64,000 bases of DNA from Candidatus Dadabacteria bacterium (GCA_022822065.1 JAJECI010000010.1:186001-250000), one strand, 5' to 3'. Positions 16,486 to 25,607 are shown, counted from the stretch's first letter. A program made the numbers and translations. The notes: generated from the sequence alone by a model not told the origin.

Positions 16486-17604
16486 ATGGAAGCAATGACT
16501 ATAAACACCTATGTACCCGATGGGTTGCCGCTGAAGGATCTTAATTATCAAAAACTGTTTAGTTTGGTTGGCAGGGCCAATGCGGAGTTAGCACGCTATG
16601 ATGGTTTGCTACAGGGCATACCCAATCCAGAGGTGATGCTTTCGCCTTTAACCACTCAAGAAGCTGTTCTGTCTTCGAGAATTGAAGGCACACAAGCCAC
16701 TGTGGATGAAGTCTTAGAACAGGAAGCTGGTTTAGTTAAGGAAGGGGAAAAGTACAAGGATATTCAGGAAATATCCAATTATCGTTTGGCTTTGTATAGT
16801 GCGAATGCCCATCTTAGGGAATATCCGATCCGGCTTAGCTTCATACGAGAGCTGCACAAGATTCTGATGAACAGTGTCCGCGGACAAGATAAGAAACCAG
16901 GCCATTTTCGGATGGAACAAAATTGGATTGGGCCAAGGAATTGTACTATAGAAGAGGCAACTTTTGTACCACCTTCGCCATTAATATTGAGTAGTTGTCT
17001 GGATGATTGGCAAAATTACGTTGCTTCGGATGACAGTGATTTTTTACTGCAGACCGCAGTGATGCATGCTCAGTTCGAGTTAGTCCATCCTTTCATGGAC
17101 GGCAACGGCCGAATCGGCCGAATACTCATACCTTTGTTTTTGTATAAGAAGAAAGTACTTTCGCAGCCGATGTTTTATTTGAGCGAATATTTGGAGAGCA
17201 ACCGGGATGAGCATTATGAGCGGTTGCAGTCGATTTCGGAGCATGGGGATTGGGATGGCTGGATTGCCTTTTTTTTAAAAGCAGTTGAGGAGCAGTCCAA
17301 GCACAATGGTCAAAGAGTAAAAAAGATTATGAAGCTTTATGACGAAATGAAGTCACGCGTACAGGACGTAACTCATTCTCAATACTCGATCTACCTTGTG
17401 GACGCTATTTTTAGCAAGCCCATTTTTAGAAGTTCGGATTTGACCAAACAGTTCAAAGCCCAGCACAATATTCATACACAAACTGCTTTTGGTTTGCTCA
17501 GGCAACTACGTGATGCCAATATACTACAAGAGCTCCTGCCTGGTAGAGGACGTCGCGCTGCAGTTTTGTGCTTTCCGGAATTGATAAGGCTGGCAGAAGG
17601 ATAG
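16486..17604 (+). CDS. Fic-family adenylyltransferase (AMPylase)
   Basis: This 372-residue protein carries the full active loop HPFMDGNGRIGR at residues 201-212, including the catalytic His and the phosphate-binding Asn/Arg. An N-terminal SSRIEG at 63-68 fits the (S/T)xxxE(G/N) inhibitory helix of class II Fic proteins, so it is probably self-inhibited. A C-terminal winged-helix region (about 290-372; SSDLTKQFKAQHNIHTQTA) is common in Fic/DUF4172-type proteins. It would transfer AMP from ATP to a protein hydroxyl; the target is unknown. Base composition is clearly more AT-rich than the neighbours and it is a single-gene unit, suggesting horizontal transfer. A second ATG lies three codons in. 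Confidence 0.9.
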   Translation: MEAMTINTYVPDGLPLKDLNYQKLFSLVGRANAELARYDGLLQGIPNPEVMLSPLTTQEAVLSSRIEGTQATVDEVLEQEAGLVKEGEKYKDIQEISNYRLALYSANAHLREYPIRLSFIRELHKILMNSVRGQDKKPGHFRMEQNWIGPRNCTIEEATFVPPSPLILSSCLDDWQNYVASDDSDFLLQTAVMHAQFELVHPFMDGNGRIGRILIPLFLYKKKVLSQPMFYLSEYLESNRDEHYERLQSISEHGDWDGWIAFFLKAVEEQSKHNGQRVKKIMKLYDEMKSRVQDVTHSQYSIYLVDAIFSKPIFRSSDLTKQFKAQHNIHTQTAFGLLRQLRDANILQELLPGRGRRAAVLCFPELIRLAEG

Positions 17605-17610
17605 AGAGGT

Positions 17611-17717
17611 GCTACAAAATTTTGAGTAGCCCGGGGACTTTTCTACTGTATTTGAGTAGCCTATTTTTCGTTTCAGACTACACAAAACGCTTTGTGCAAA
17701 CCTCAAGCTACACAAAA
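17611..17717. repeat. Mirror-symmetric four-copy motif array downstream of fic
   Basis: A 12-base motif TTTTGAGTAGCC occurs at 17620-17631 and, with one change, at 17650-17661 (exactly 30 bases apart). Reverse-oriented relatives GACTACACAAAA (17676-17687) and AGCTACACAAAA (17706-17717) are also 30 bases apart. All four are symmetric about 17668.5. A shortened inverted half (GCTACAAAA) starts at 17611. The array could be a multi-protein operator, a folded RNA/terminator or the remnant of a small mobile element. Confidence 0.6.
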
Positions 17718-17879
17718 AACTCGATTCAGGACGGTGGAAGAGATGACTTTGTTCTCGGCACGCATGTGTTTGCACTTGAATGGCGCTAGTGTCGATGCTC
17801 TCCGTCCTGCTTGATTAAACCCCTTGGATTCAATATAATTTACACTGCCTTTTTCCATGTCTTGCTCAGGAGAAACCAG

Positions 17880-19880
17880 ATGAACCCCAAATCCGCGATA
17901 ATGCTTCTGCTGCTTGTGGCGTCCTTCGTTTTTTTCGCCTACAACATCCGTCTTCTCATAAGGCTCGTCACTCTCGGCAAAAAGGAAGACAACAGGCTTG
18001 ACAACATTCCCGAGAGGATAAAGAAGGTCATCATTTACGTGTTCGGGCAGAGAAGGCTCTTCAAGTACCGTTTCGCCGGCATAGAGCACGCCATGATCTT
18101 CTGGGGCTTCGTCATAATAACGGTGGGGACTGTGGAGATGCTGGTAAGCGGCGTTGTTCCCGGATTTCATTTCTTCCCGGGATCCCTGGGAGGGGTCTAC
18201 GAGCTGGTTCTCGACGTAGTGCAGGCCCTGGTCCTTGTGGCCATAGGGATGGGCATAATAAACAGGCTCACCATAGGGAGAAGAAGGGAGGTTAACGGGC
18301 CCGACGCGGTCGTGATACTGGGCCTTATATTCGGCCTCATGATCACTGCCTTTCTCACCACGGGGGCAAGGATAGCGCTCGCCGAAACCAGCCCCGCAAT
18401 GCTGCCGGTGTCCGGGGCGTTCTCCGGGCTCTACGAAGGCATGAGCACCGGGAGCACCTTTTTCTGGAAGGAGTTTTTCTGGTGGTTCCACATCCTGATA
18501 GTGCTTTCCTTTCTCAATTACCTCCCCTACTCGAAGCACAGCCATGTCCTGACGGCGATTTTCAACGTTTTTTTCCAGAGCCTAAAGCCCCGCGGGCAGC
18601 TCTCGAAGCTCGATTTCGAGGACATTCCCGAGGACCTTGATCACTTCGGCTCCTCGAAGATAGCCGACTTCAGCTGGAAGGACATACTTGACGCCTATAC
18701 CTGCACCGAGTGCGGAAGATGCACGGACAACTGCCCGGCGTGGAACACCGAGAAGGTCCTCTCCCCGAGGGACATCGTCGTTAAGCTTCGCCACTACGCC
18801 TCAAGCGAGGGAAAGGACATACTCGCCGGGAAACCCCAGGAGGAGCAGCCCGACCTTCCCGACACGGAGTGGGTGACGCCAGAGGAGCTCTGGGCGTGCA
18901 CCACTTGCAACGCCTGCGTTGAGCAGTGCCCGCTTTTCATCGACCAGATGGGCAAGATAATGGACATGAGAAGGTTCCTTACGCTTGAGGGCCGCCTGAG
19001 CGGAACCGCCACTAGAACCCTTCAGAAGCTTCAGAACAACGGAAACCCCTGGGGATTCCCCGAGGCCGACCGCGGCTCCTGGCTCTCTGAGATGGAAGTT
19101 CCTATCCTGGGAGTCTCGGCCGAGAACGCGGACGAATTCGACGTGATTTACTGGACGGGGTGCTTCGGTGGCTACGATCCGAGGGGCCAGGAAGTCTCAA
19201 AGGCGATAGTGACCCTGCTTAAGGTCGCGGGAGTTAATTTCGCCGTCATGGGTCCGGGGGAGACCTGCACGGGCGATCCCGCGAGAAGGCTCGGAGAGGA
19301 GGCTCTCTACCAGATGCTTGCCGTGCAGAACATCGAGACCCTTAATGAATTGAAGGTGAAGAAGATTCTCGCGAACTGCCCCCACTGCTTCAACACCATG
19401 AAGAACGAGTATCCGCAGTTCGGCGGGCACTACGAGGTCGTCCACCACACGGACTTTCTCCTGCAGCTCATCCAGGAAGGGAAGCTTAACCCCGACGCCC
19501 CGATCGAGGAGAAGATAACATACCACGATTCCTGCTACATCGGCCGCTACAACAACGTTTACGACTCCCCGAGGGAAATACTGAAAAGCATTCCGGGGAT
19601 TGATCTGGTGGAGATGAAAAGGAACAGGACAAAGAGCTTCTGCTGCGGAGCCGGAGGCGGAAAGATATGGATGGAGGAAGAGGCTCCCAGGGTTAACTGG
19701 AACCGCTTCGACGAGGCCGCGGAAACTAACCCCGACACCCTGGCAACGGCGTGCTACTTCTGCAACACGATGTTTGACGACGCCGCGCGCTTCAAGGGCA
19801 AGGAGGAGGATATCGGCGTTCAGGATATAGCCGAAATCCTTAACCGCTCGGTTAAAGCTGATGCGCCTCCCCCGTCGTAA
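17880..19880 (+). CDS. Membrane-bound FeS oxidoreductase, ETF:(methyl)menaquinone oxidoreductase type
   Basis: From ATG 17880 (AGGAG eight bases upstream) this is 666 residues. The N-terminal 230 or so residues are a NarI-like cytochrome b membrane domain with several histidines. Two [4Fe-4S] clusters follow: CTECGRCTDNCP (C275, 278, 281, 285) and CTTCNACVEQCP (C340, 343, 346, 350). Two CCG domains complete it (TGCFGGYDPRG; CCGAGGGKIW). This is the layout of HdrD-like proteins that pass electrons from electron-transfer flavoprotein to menaquinone during acyl-CoA oxidation. No etfAB is adjacent. The two acyl-CoA synthetases in the window fit a fatty-acid oxidation context. Confidence 0.85.
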   Translation: MNPKSAIMLLLLVASFVFFAYNIRLLIRLVTLGKKEDNRLDNIPERIKKVIIYVFGQRRLFKYRFAGIEHAMIFWGFVIITVGTVEMLVSGVVPGFHFFPGSLGGVYELVLDVVQALVLVAIGMGIINRLTIGRRREVNGPDAVVILGLIFGLMITAFLTTGARIALAETSPAMLPVSGAFSGLYEGMSTGSTFFWKEFFWWFHILIVLSFLNYLPYSKHSHVLTAIFNVFFQSLKPRGQLSKLDFEDIPEDLDHFGSSKIADFSWKDILDAYTCTECGRCTDNCPAWNTEKVLSPRDIVVKLRHYASSEGKDILAGKPQEEQPDLPDTEWVTPEELWACTTCNACVEQCPLFIDQMGKIMDMRRFLTLEGRLSGTATRTLQKLQNNGNPWGFPEADRGSWLSEMEVPILGVSAENADEFDVIYWTGCFGGYDPRGQEVSKAIVTLLKVAGVNFAVMGPGETCTGDPARRLGEEALYQMLAVQNIETLNELKVKKILANCPHCFNTMKNEYPQFGGHYEVVHHTDFLLQLIQEGKLNPDAPIEEKITYHDSCYIGRYNNVYDSPREILKSIPGIDLVEMKRNRTKSFCCGAGGGKIWMEEEAPRVNWNRFDEAAETNPDTLATACYFCNTMFDDAARFKGKEEDIGVQDIAEILNRSVKADAPPPS

Positions 19881-19930
19881 GCGCATTCCCGGGCACTTGA
19901 CCGGGCTTTGAGTCTCAGGGGGAGGAGGCG

Positions 19931-21154
19931 ATGAAGCTTGATAGACCAAAATCCCTTTTGATAGACTCGGGCGGAGGATGGTTCGACTCGGGTTCCTCTG
20001 CCACGGCCGGAATTTTCGGCGACCCCGCTCTCACTCTCTGCTTCTCAAGCGACGGGACCAGAGTGTTTTCCCGCTCCGGGGAGAAGGCTTTCTCGGAAGA
20101 CCCCCTCGGTTTGGTCGAGAAACTGGCTGCCGAGGGATACACCGCCCTTGGCTACATAAGCTACGACTACCTGAGTTACACGACTCCCGGAGTTTCGACC
20201 TCGGACGCGAAGCAGGGAGAGAAGTTTCCTTTACTGTTTTTCCATCTTTACGAAAAAGACGGTTTTTACACAGGCCCCTTGGAGGAAGTTCTCTCCGCCC
20301 TCCCGCGGGAGAGGACAGGTCCCGGGCCCCTTCCCCGCTCGAACATTGAAAGGGAAGAGTACGCCCGGAAGATTTCGGCGATAAAGGAGCATATAGCGGC
20401 GGGAGACGTCTACCAGGTGAATCTCTCGCGAAAGTTCCGCTTCGAGCCATTGGGTGAGCCGTTTTCGTGGTTTCTTGATTTTTACCGCGCCCAGCCCGTT
20501 CCCTTTGCCGCCTTTATCGGTTTTCCGGGTTTTGAGCTTGTAAGCGGCTCTATGGAGCTTTTTCTTAGGAAAAGGGGCGACAGCATTACCACAAGACCCA
20601 TAAAAGGGACCGTCCGCAGAGATCCCGATCCCCGCCGCGACAGGCAACTTGCCGAGACGCTCGGAAATAACCCCAAGGAGCGGGCCGAGAACCTCATGAT
20701 AGTTGATCTCATGAGAAACGACCTCGGGAGAATATGCGGGTACGGTTCCATAGGGGTGAGGGAACTTTTCGCCGTCAGGCCCTACAGCACCCTTTTCCAG
20801 ATGGAATCCGAAATCGAGGGGCGCCTTCGCCCGGGAGTCGGACTCTCCGAGATAATTGCCAGCACCTTTCCCCCCGGATCCGTTACCGGAGCTCCGAAAA
20901 GGGAAGCTCTTCGCATAATAGACAGTCTTGAGCCTCACCTGAGGGGCCCTTACTGCGGGGCGATCTGCCTGCTCTCCCCGGGCGGGGACTTCACCATGAG
21001 CGTCGCGATCCGCACGGGAGTGAACAGCTCCGAGGGTGCGGATTTCTGGTTCGGGGGCGGAATCGTATGGGATTCGAAAGCGGACGAGGAATACGGGGAG
21101 ACGGAGCTCAAGGCCAAGGCGCTTACATCCGTTGCGTCCCGACGGATGCTATAA
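19931..21154 (+). CDS. pabB: Aminodeoxychorismate synthase component I
   Basis: This 407-residue chorismate-binding enzyme has family signatures HIAAGDVYQVNLSRKF, SGSMELFLRKRG, TRPIKGTVRRDPDP, LMIVDLMRNDLGRICGYGSI and FPPGSVTGAPKREAL. It aminates chorismate to 4-amino-4-deoxychorismate for folate. It is separate from the trpE in this window and is followed nine bases later by a class IV aminotransferase, the usual pabB-pabC pairing, which favours PabB over a second TrpE. The amidotransferase partner is not here; TrpG at 53.5 kb may serve both pathways (inference). Shine-Dalgarno GGGGGAGGAGG precedes the ATG. Confidence 0.9.
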   Translation: MKLDRPKSLLIDSGGGWFDSGSSATAGIFGDPALTLCFSSDGTRVFSRSGEKAFSEDPLGLVEKLAAEGYTALGYISYDYLSYTTPGVSTSDAKQGEKFPLLFFHLYEKDGFYTGPLEEVLSALPRERTGPGPLPRSNIEREEYARKISAIKEHIAAGDVYQVNLSRKFRFEPLGEPFSWFLDFYRAQPVPFAAFIGFPGFELVSGSMELFLRKRGDSITTRPIKGTVRRDPDPRRDRQLAETLGNNPKERAENLMIVDLMRNDLGRICGYGSIGVRELFAVRPYSTLFQMESEIEGRLRPGVGLSEIIASTFPPGSVTGAPKREALRIIDSLEPHLRGPYCGAICLLSPGGDFTMSVAIRTGVNSSEGADFWFGGGIVWDSKADEEYGETELKAKALTSVASRRML

Positions 21155-21163
21155 TCATCGGAT

Positions 21164-21973
21164 ATGAAGGAACTTTTCTTTCTCGACGGAAAAAGGCTTG
21201 AGGATGTACCCGCGCTCCGCGCTCTTTTTTACGGAGAAGGGGTTTTCGAGAGCTTCAGATGGAAGGGGGCCCCGCCCGTTTTCCTCTCCATGCATCTTGA
21301 GAGAATGAGAAAAGGGGCCGATTTTCTCGGCATCCCGTTTCCCCCGGAATCCCAGGTGAGACTCGGGATCGAGGATGCCGCGGGAGCGTCCCCAGGGGGC
21401 GACCTGCACGTAAAGGCGTGTCTTTTGGCCCAGGGGGACGCGGTTTATCACTCACGGCCCCGGGGGGCTTCGCTTCTTGTGTCTGTAAGACCCCGCGCGG
21501 AGAGTCCGGATAGCCTCTCTCTTTGGGTCTGCGGCGAGAGAAGATCCCCGCGGAACAGCCTTTTTTCGCACAAGACGCTTAACTATCTGGGAAACATCGT
21601 GGCGAAAAGAGAGGCCATAGAGAGGGGATTTGACGAAGCCCTTTTCCTCGATACCGACGGCTGGGTGGCCGAGACCTCGTGCCACAACGTTTTCTGGGTG
21701 AAAGGGAAAAGGCTTTTCACTCCGTCTACCGAGTGCCCAATTTTGCCCGGGGTGACCAGGGAAATCGTTTTGCGTTCAGCCGCCCGTCTTGGCTATGAGC
21801 CCGTCTGCGGGAATTTTCCCCTTGAGGAACTTCTATCAAGTGATTACGCTTTTCTTACCAACGCCGGTGCGGGTATTGTTTATGTAAGCGGGGTGGGCGA
21901 CGGCGCGATGTCTTCTGTTCCTCGGAGTTACGAGGTCATGAGGGAATCGCTTCTTTCGGAGTTCGGGTGGTAG
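21164..21973 (+). CDS. pabC: Aminodeoxychorismate lyase (class IV PLP aminotransferase fold)
   Basis: This 269-residue class IV aminotransferase-fold protein has the PLP lysine in SHKTLNYLGNIVAKREA, then FDEALFLDTDGWVAETSCHNVFWV and LPGVTREIVLRSA. With pabB directly upstream the expected reaction is 4-amino-4-deoxychorismate to p-aminobenzoate plus pyruvate. D-amino-acid or branched-chain aminotransferases share the fold; the neighbour decides the call. It forms an operon with pabB and probably with the mazG-like gene 60 bases downstream. Confidence 0.87.
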   Translation: MKELFFLDGKRLEDVPALRALFYGEGVFESFRWKGAPPVFLSMHLERMRKGADFLGIPFPPESQVRLGIEDAAGASPGGDLHVKACLLAQGDAVYHSRPRGASLLVSVRPRAESPDSLSLWVCGERRSPRNSLFSHKTLNYLGNIVAKREAIERGFDEALFLDTDGWVAETSCHNVFWVKGKRLFTPSTECPILPGVTREIVLRSAARLGYEPVCGNFPLEELLSSDYAFLTNAGAGIVYVSGVGDGAMSSVPRSYEVMRESLLSEFGW

Positions 21974-22036
21974 AATTAAGAGGACGGAAAAAACTTTAGG
22001 GTTTGTTGTGGGCGCTAAGAAGCCGAGGGTGGTTTT

Positions 22037-22375
22037 ATGTCTGGCGAGATAACGGTCAGGGAGTATCAGCGGGAAGTTGACGAGTGGATAAGGGAAGTGG
22101 GAGTGCGGTATTTCTCCGAACTTACCAACCTCGCGCAGCTTGTCGAGGAGGTTGGGGAGGTCGCGAGAATCATGTCCAGGACATACGGGGAGCAGAGCTT
22201 CAAGGGAAATGAAAATCGCCGGGAACTGGGGGACGAGCTAGCTGACGTCTTCTTCGTCTTAACATGTATAGCGAACCAGACGGGAGTTGATCTTACGGAG
22301 GTTTTGAGAAAGAATTTTGAGAAGAAAACGCAGAGAGACGGAAAGCGGCACGCGGACAACCCCAAACTTCGCTGA
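22037..22375 (+). CDS. MazG-family nucleotide pyrophosphohydrolase
   Basis: This 112-residue all-helical protein has one MazG-like domain. Metal-binding residues are EExxE at 37-41 (LVEEVGEVARI) and the paired ELGDELADV at 63-71. The family hydrolyses nucleoside triphosphates to monophosphates and pyrophosphate. Its position after pabB-pabC and before folE2 suggests, without proof, that it removes pyrophosphate from dihydroneopterin triphosphate, the step usually assigned to a Nudix enzyme. House-cleaning of damaged nucleotides is the default alternative. Confidence 0.85.
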   Translation: MSGEITVREYQREVDEWIREVGVRYFSELTNLAQLVEEVGEVARIMSRTYGEQSFKGNENRRELGDELADVFFVLTCIANQTGVDLTEVLRKNFEKKTQRDGKRHADNPKLR

Positions 22376-22496
22376 AGACCCCGTTGCGGGCTCTGGTTGT
22401 TGCAAAGGGCTTTCATTGTGGTATTCTTCCCCGTCCTGAGAAGAATCCGCCTTTAACCTGCGGCAGTTACTCTATCGAATAAAGAGGAAAAATGCT

Positions 22497-23333
22497 TTGA
22501 AAATGAGACTAGAAGAAAAGCCTATTGAAGACATACAGGCGAGAAAGGACTACAGGAATATCTCCATAGACAGAGTCGGCGTCTGCGATCTCAAGATTCC
22601 GCTTAAGATAAAAGGCTGCGAGATCGATTCTGAGAAGGGCCAGAGCGTTCAGGCTTCCCTTAGCCTGAGCGTTAACCTCGGCCCCGACCAGAAGGGAATT
22701 CACATGAGCCGGCTGCTTGAGACCGCCCTTGATTTCAACGGGGCCTTCTCCCTGGAAAATATGGCTTCTTTCCTGATCGCTCTCTGCGACAGGCAGGGTT
22801 CGGAAGATTCCGACGTCAAAATAGAGTTTGATTACTTTTTCAACCGGCATGCTCCGGTAAGCGGCAAGATATCTCCACAGCCTTACAGATGCACGTACCT
22901 CGGCGAAATGCACCCGGAGGGCATACGCCTCACTCAGAGCGTAGTGGTTCCGGTCAAGACCCTTTGCCCCTGCAGCAAGGAGATAAGCGATTACGGGGCT
23001 CACAACCAGCGTTCCAAGGTTTTCATGACCATTACGCACGAAAGGAAGAAGGAAAACGATCCGATAGACATATGCCTTGAGGAAATGATAGAGATTGCGG
23101 AAAGAGGGGCCTCTTCCCCGCTTTACCCGCTTTTAAAAAGGGAAGATGAGCGCCACGTCACGATGAGCGCCTACAACAAGCCGTGCTTCGTTGAGGATGT
23201 CGTGAGAAACATAGCTTCGGAACTCCACGGCAACCCCAGTTTCGACTCTTACGAACTCAGGGTTCTTAACTACGAAAGCATTCACAGCCATAACGCCTTT
23301 GCCAGCATCGGCAAAAGATTCTCGAGCAAGTAG
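22497..23333 (+). CDS. folE2: GTP cyclohydrolase type IB
   Basis: This 278-residue protein has the FolE2/MptA pattern: KGIHMSRLLE near 66-75, VVPVKTLCPCSKEISDYGAHNQ around 150-170 with the active-site cysteine, and HVTMSAYNKPCFVEDVVR near the C-terminus. It converts GTP to dihydroneopterin triphosphate, the first step of folate synthesis, and unlike FolE works with metals other than zinc. The start is TTG at 22497 behind AGAGGAAAAA; an in-frame ATG two codons later is possible. A 120-base gap separates it from the mazG-like gene, so separate transcription is possible. Confidence 0.95.
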   Translation: MKMRLEEKPIEDIQARKDYRNISIDRVGVCDLKIPLKIKGCEIDSEKGQSVQASLSLSVNLGPDQKGIHMSRLLETALDFNGAFSLENMASFLIALCDRQGSEDSDVKIEFDYFFNRHAPVSGKISPQPYRCTYLGEMHPEGIRLTQSVVVPVKTLCPCSKEISDYGAHNQRSKVFMTITHERKKENDPIDICLEEMIEIAERGASSPLYPLLKREDERHVTMSAYNKPCFVEDVVRNIASELHGNPSFDSYELRVLNYESIHSHNAFASIGKRFSSK

Positions 23334-23785
23334 ACCGGCGTAAAAGTCCGGATTGGTAGCTGTTTCTGGCTGTTTTTCGGGCGTAATTCAGCCCGTATTC
23401 CCTGGCTGGCAGTGAATGCAAGATTCCGCTCTCGGCGCCTTTTTGAAAATTGTACCGTGCCGGGAGCCTTGAGAAGCCTGGGATTTTCGTAATTGCTTGA
23501 AATCAAACAACTTTTTTCTGTTGATAGATTGTCGAATGTTTTGATCCGGCGTGGTTTGAAAGATTTAATTCCCTGAAATCACTTGATAATTTTTTCCGGC
23601 CCGCAAAGCTCTCTTTCAGCCCTGTGTGAAATGCTTCCGGTCGTTCCTAAATCTTTTTTATCCGTCGTAATGTGTTCTTTCGCCTTGTTTTTCGGGTAAC
23701 CGGGAAGGATTTCAGCTTGTTTTTAAAGCATGGAAAACCTGTGTAATTTTATCTCTGAACTGTTATTTTCCACAACGGAGGAAAA
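23334..23785. other. Gene-free spacer, 452 bases
   Basis: No convincing coding frame, tRNA or conserved RNA was recognised. There is a short GC hairpin without a T-run near 23380-23400. TTTTCCACA at 23766-23774 matches the relaxed DnaA box TTWTNCACA immediately before the Shine-Dalgarno of the next gene. The middle is AT-rich with no clear promoter. Confidence 0.4.
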
Positions 23786-24913
23786 ATGCGTACGCTTTTG
23801 GAGATCATAAAAGAGGAAATACGGGAATCCGGCCCGATTTCCTTCCGCAGATTTGTCGAGCTTTCCCTTTTTCACCCTGAGCACGGCTATTACTCATCGG
23901 GGAAGGCGAAGATCGGAAAAAAAGGCGATTTTTACACCGCTCCATCGGTTCACCGCTCTTTCGGGGAGACTATCTCGCAGTTCCTTGCCGAGGCGTCGCT
24001 TCTGCTTGAAGGGGAAAGTTTCACCGTCGTGGAATTCGGAGCCTCTGGAGGTCAGCTCGCCCTTGACATACTGGAGGCCCTTAGCCGAAATCACCCTGAG
24101 CTTTACTCAAAAACCGATTACATGATGGGCGAGGCGAGCCCGGCGGCGGTCCTGGCGGCTAAGGAAAGGCTCAAGGGGCACCGCGGGAGGGTTCGGTGGA
24201 TAGATGATCTGCAGCAAATCGGAAAAGGCGGTTTCCGCGGAGTGGTGATCGCGAATGAATTTCTCGATTCCCTGCCCTTTCACAGGCTTAAGTCGGACGG
24301 CGGAGAGATCCAGGAGGTTTTTCTTTCCCTTCGCGATGGAAAAGTCGAGGAAATTCTGCGGGACCCCGAAGCGGAAGGGATTTATGACTTTTCAAAACGG
24401 TATCTGGATGGATACGCCCAAGGTGATGAGGCGGAAGCTTGCCTGCTGGCGGGAAAATGGCTTGCCGAGGTAGGAAGAGCGCTTCAAAAAGGGTTTGTTC
24501 TATGCATTGACTACGGATCCCTCGCTCCCGAGCTTTACTCCCCCGGAAGGCGAAAAGGCACCTTCAGGTGCTTTTATCGCCATGAACTGAGCTCCGACCC
24601 CTACACGAGAGTTGGAGAGCAGGATATAACCGCTGACGTTAATTTTTCCGAACTTATTAGGGTCGGGGATGTCCTGGGTCTTACCGCCGTCGAGTACACC
24701 ACGCAGGGACAGTTCCTCGTTGACTGGGGAATTCTCGAGATTTTCAAGACGTATGACAAACCCCAGAACCAGGGGGACCGTCTCGCGGCCAAGACGCTTT
24801 TTATGCCTGAATTCATGGGGAGGAAATTCAAAGTTCTGCTCCAGTCAAAGGGCCTTTCGCCTGAAGAACTCTCGAGGCTCGATAAGGACCGACCGTTACG
24901 TATTATATTGTAA
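23786..24913 (+). CDS. SAM-dependent methyltransferase, MidA/NDUFAF7 family
   Basis: This 375-residue protein starts with the family signature (GPISFRRFVELSLFHPEHGY, then GDFYTAPSVHRSFGETI). It has a Rossmann SAM-binding segment FTVVEFGASGGQLALDIL and the acidic VVIANEFLDSLPFHR region. Mitochondrial NDUFAF7 dimethylates an arginine of a complex I subunit; the bacterial substrate is less certain. GGAGG lies five bases before the ATG. No complex I genes are in the window. Confidence 0.88.
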   Translation: MRTLLEIIKEEIRESGPISFRRFVELSLFHPEHGYYSSGKAKIGKKGDFYTAPSVHRSFGETISQFLAEASLLLEGESFTVVEFGASGGQLALDILEALSRNHPELYSKTDYMMGEASPAAVLAAKERLKGHRGRVRWIDDLQQIGKGGFRGVVIANEFLDSLPFHRLKSDGGEIQEVFLSLRDGKVEEILRDPEAEGIYDFSKRYLDGYAQGDEAEACLLAGKWLAEVGRALQKGFVLCIDYGSLAPELYSPGRRKGTFRCFYRHELSSDPYTRVGEQDITADVNFSELIRVGDVLGLTAVEYTTQGQFLVDWGILEIFKTYDKPQNQGDRLAAKTLFMPEFMGRKFKVLLQSKGLSPEELSRLDKDRPLRIIL

Positions 24914-24998
24914 TTACTTTCAAATTACTCTAGACTATACCTTGACAACAGATTCTTGAGGATTCACTATTTCTAGTAATTAAGGTTGATTCACTGCC

Positions 24999-25607
24999 AT
25001 GAGCAATAAGGATAAAATTTTGGAAGCCGCTACAGAGCTTTTCCATCTTCATGGTTATGATCGAACTTCCATAGATATGCTCATAAAGAAAGCGGGTGTT
25101 TCCAAGAGCAATTTCTACTACTATTTTGAAGGCAAAGAAGAGCTGGGATTAAGTATTCTCACCACACTTGCCGATAACCAGATCCGTGAGTTATCGGAAA
25201 TTATGGAATCTGATCTCAATCCTGTTGAACAGATTCTCGAATGTCACAAGAGGACAGTTTCTCTTCACCGTAATCTTCTCGGGCAGGACATATACGGGGG
25301 CTCTTTTTTCGGAAACCTGGCATTAGAACAGAGTTCCGTAAACGAGAAGTTTCGTTCTGTTCTGGAGAAGTATTTCCAGGAATCCGAAGCCTTGATCGAG
25401 GGAAGTTTAAGAAGAGGCATAGAGCAGGGCTTCTTTCGCGATGATATTGACCCGGGGGATGCGTCCAGGTTCCTCCATTCTCAAATTGAAGGAGCCGTAC
25501 TTATGGCTAAGATCAAAAAGTCCCTTTCTCCTATAGAAGACGTAATGAAAGTGGGGCACCGGTTCTTTCTTAAAGAAGAGTGGTTGCACTTGATGGACGA
25601 AGAGTAG
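24999..25607 (+). CDS. TetR/AcrR-family transcriptional regulator
   Basis: This 202-residue protein has an N-terminal TetR helix-turn-helix (KILEAATELFHLHGYDRTSI ... KKAGVSKSNFYYYFEGKEEL, about 6-50) and a ligand-binding C-terminal domain. It probably represses itself and the AhpD-like gene 170 bases downstream on the same strand. A direct repeat GATTCACT occurs twice between about 24960 and 24997, just before the start, and is a candidate control site. The effector is unknown. The gene looks more AT-rich than its neighbours. Confidence 0.9.
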   Translation: MSNKDKILEAATELFHLHGYDRTSIDMLIKKAGVSKSNFYYYFEGKEELGLSILTTLADNQIRELSEIMESDLNPVEQILECHKRTVSLHRNLLGQDIYGGSFFGNLALEQSSVNEKFRSVLEKYFQESEALIEGSLRRGIEQGFFRDDIDPGDASRFLHSQIEGAVLMAKIKKSLSPIEDVMKVGHRFFLKEEWLHLMDEE

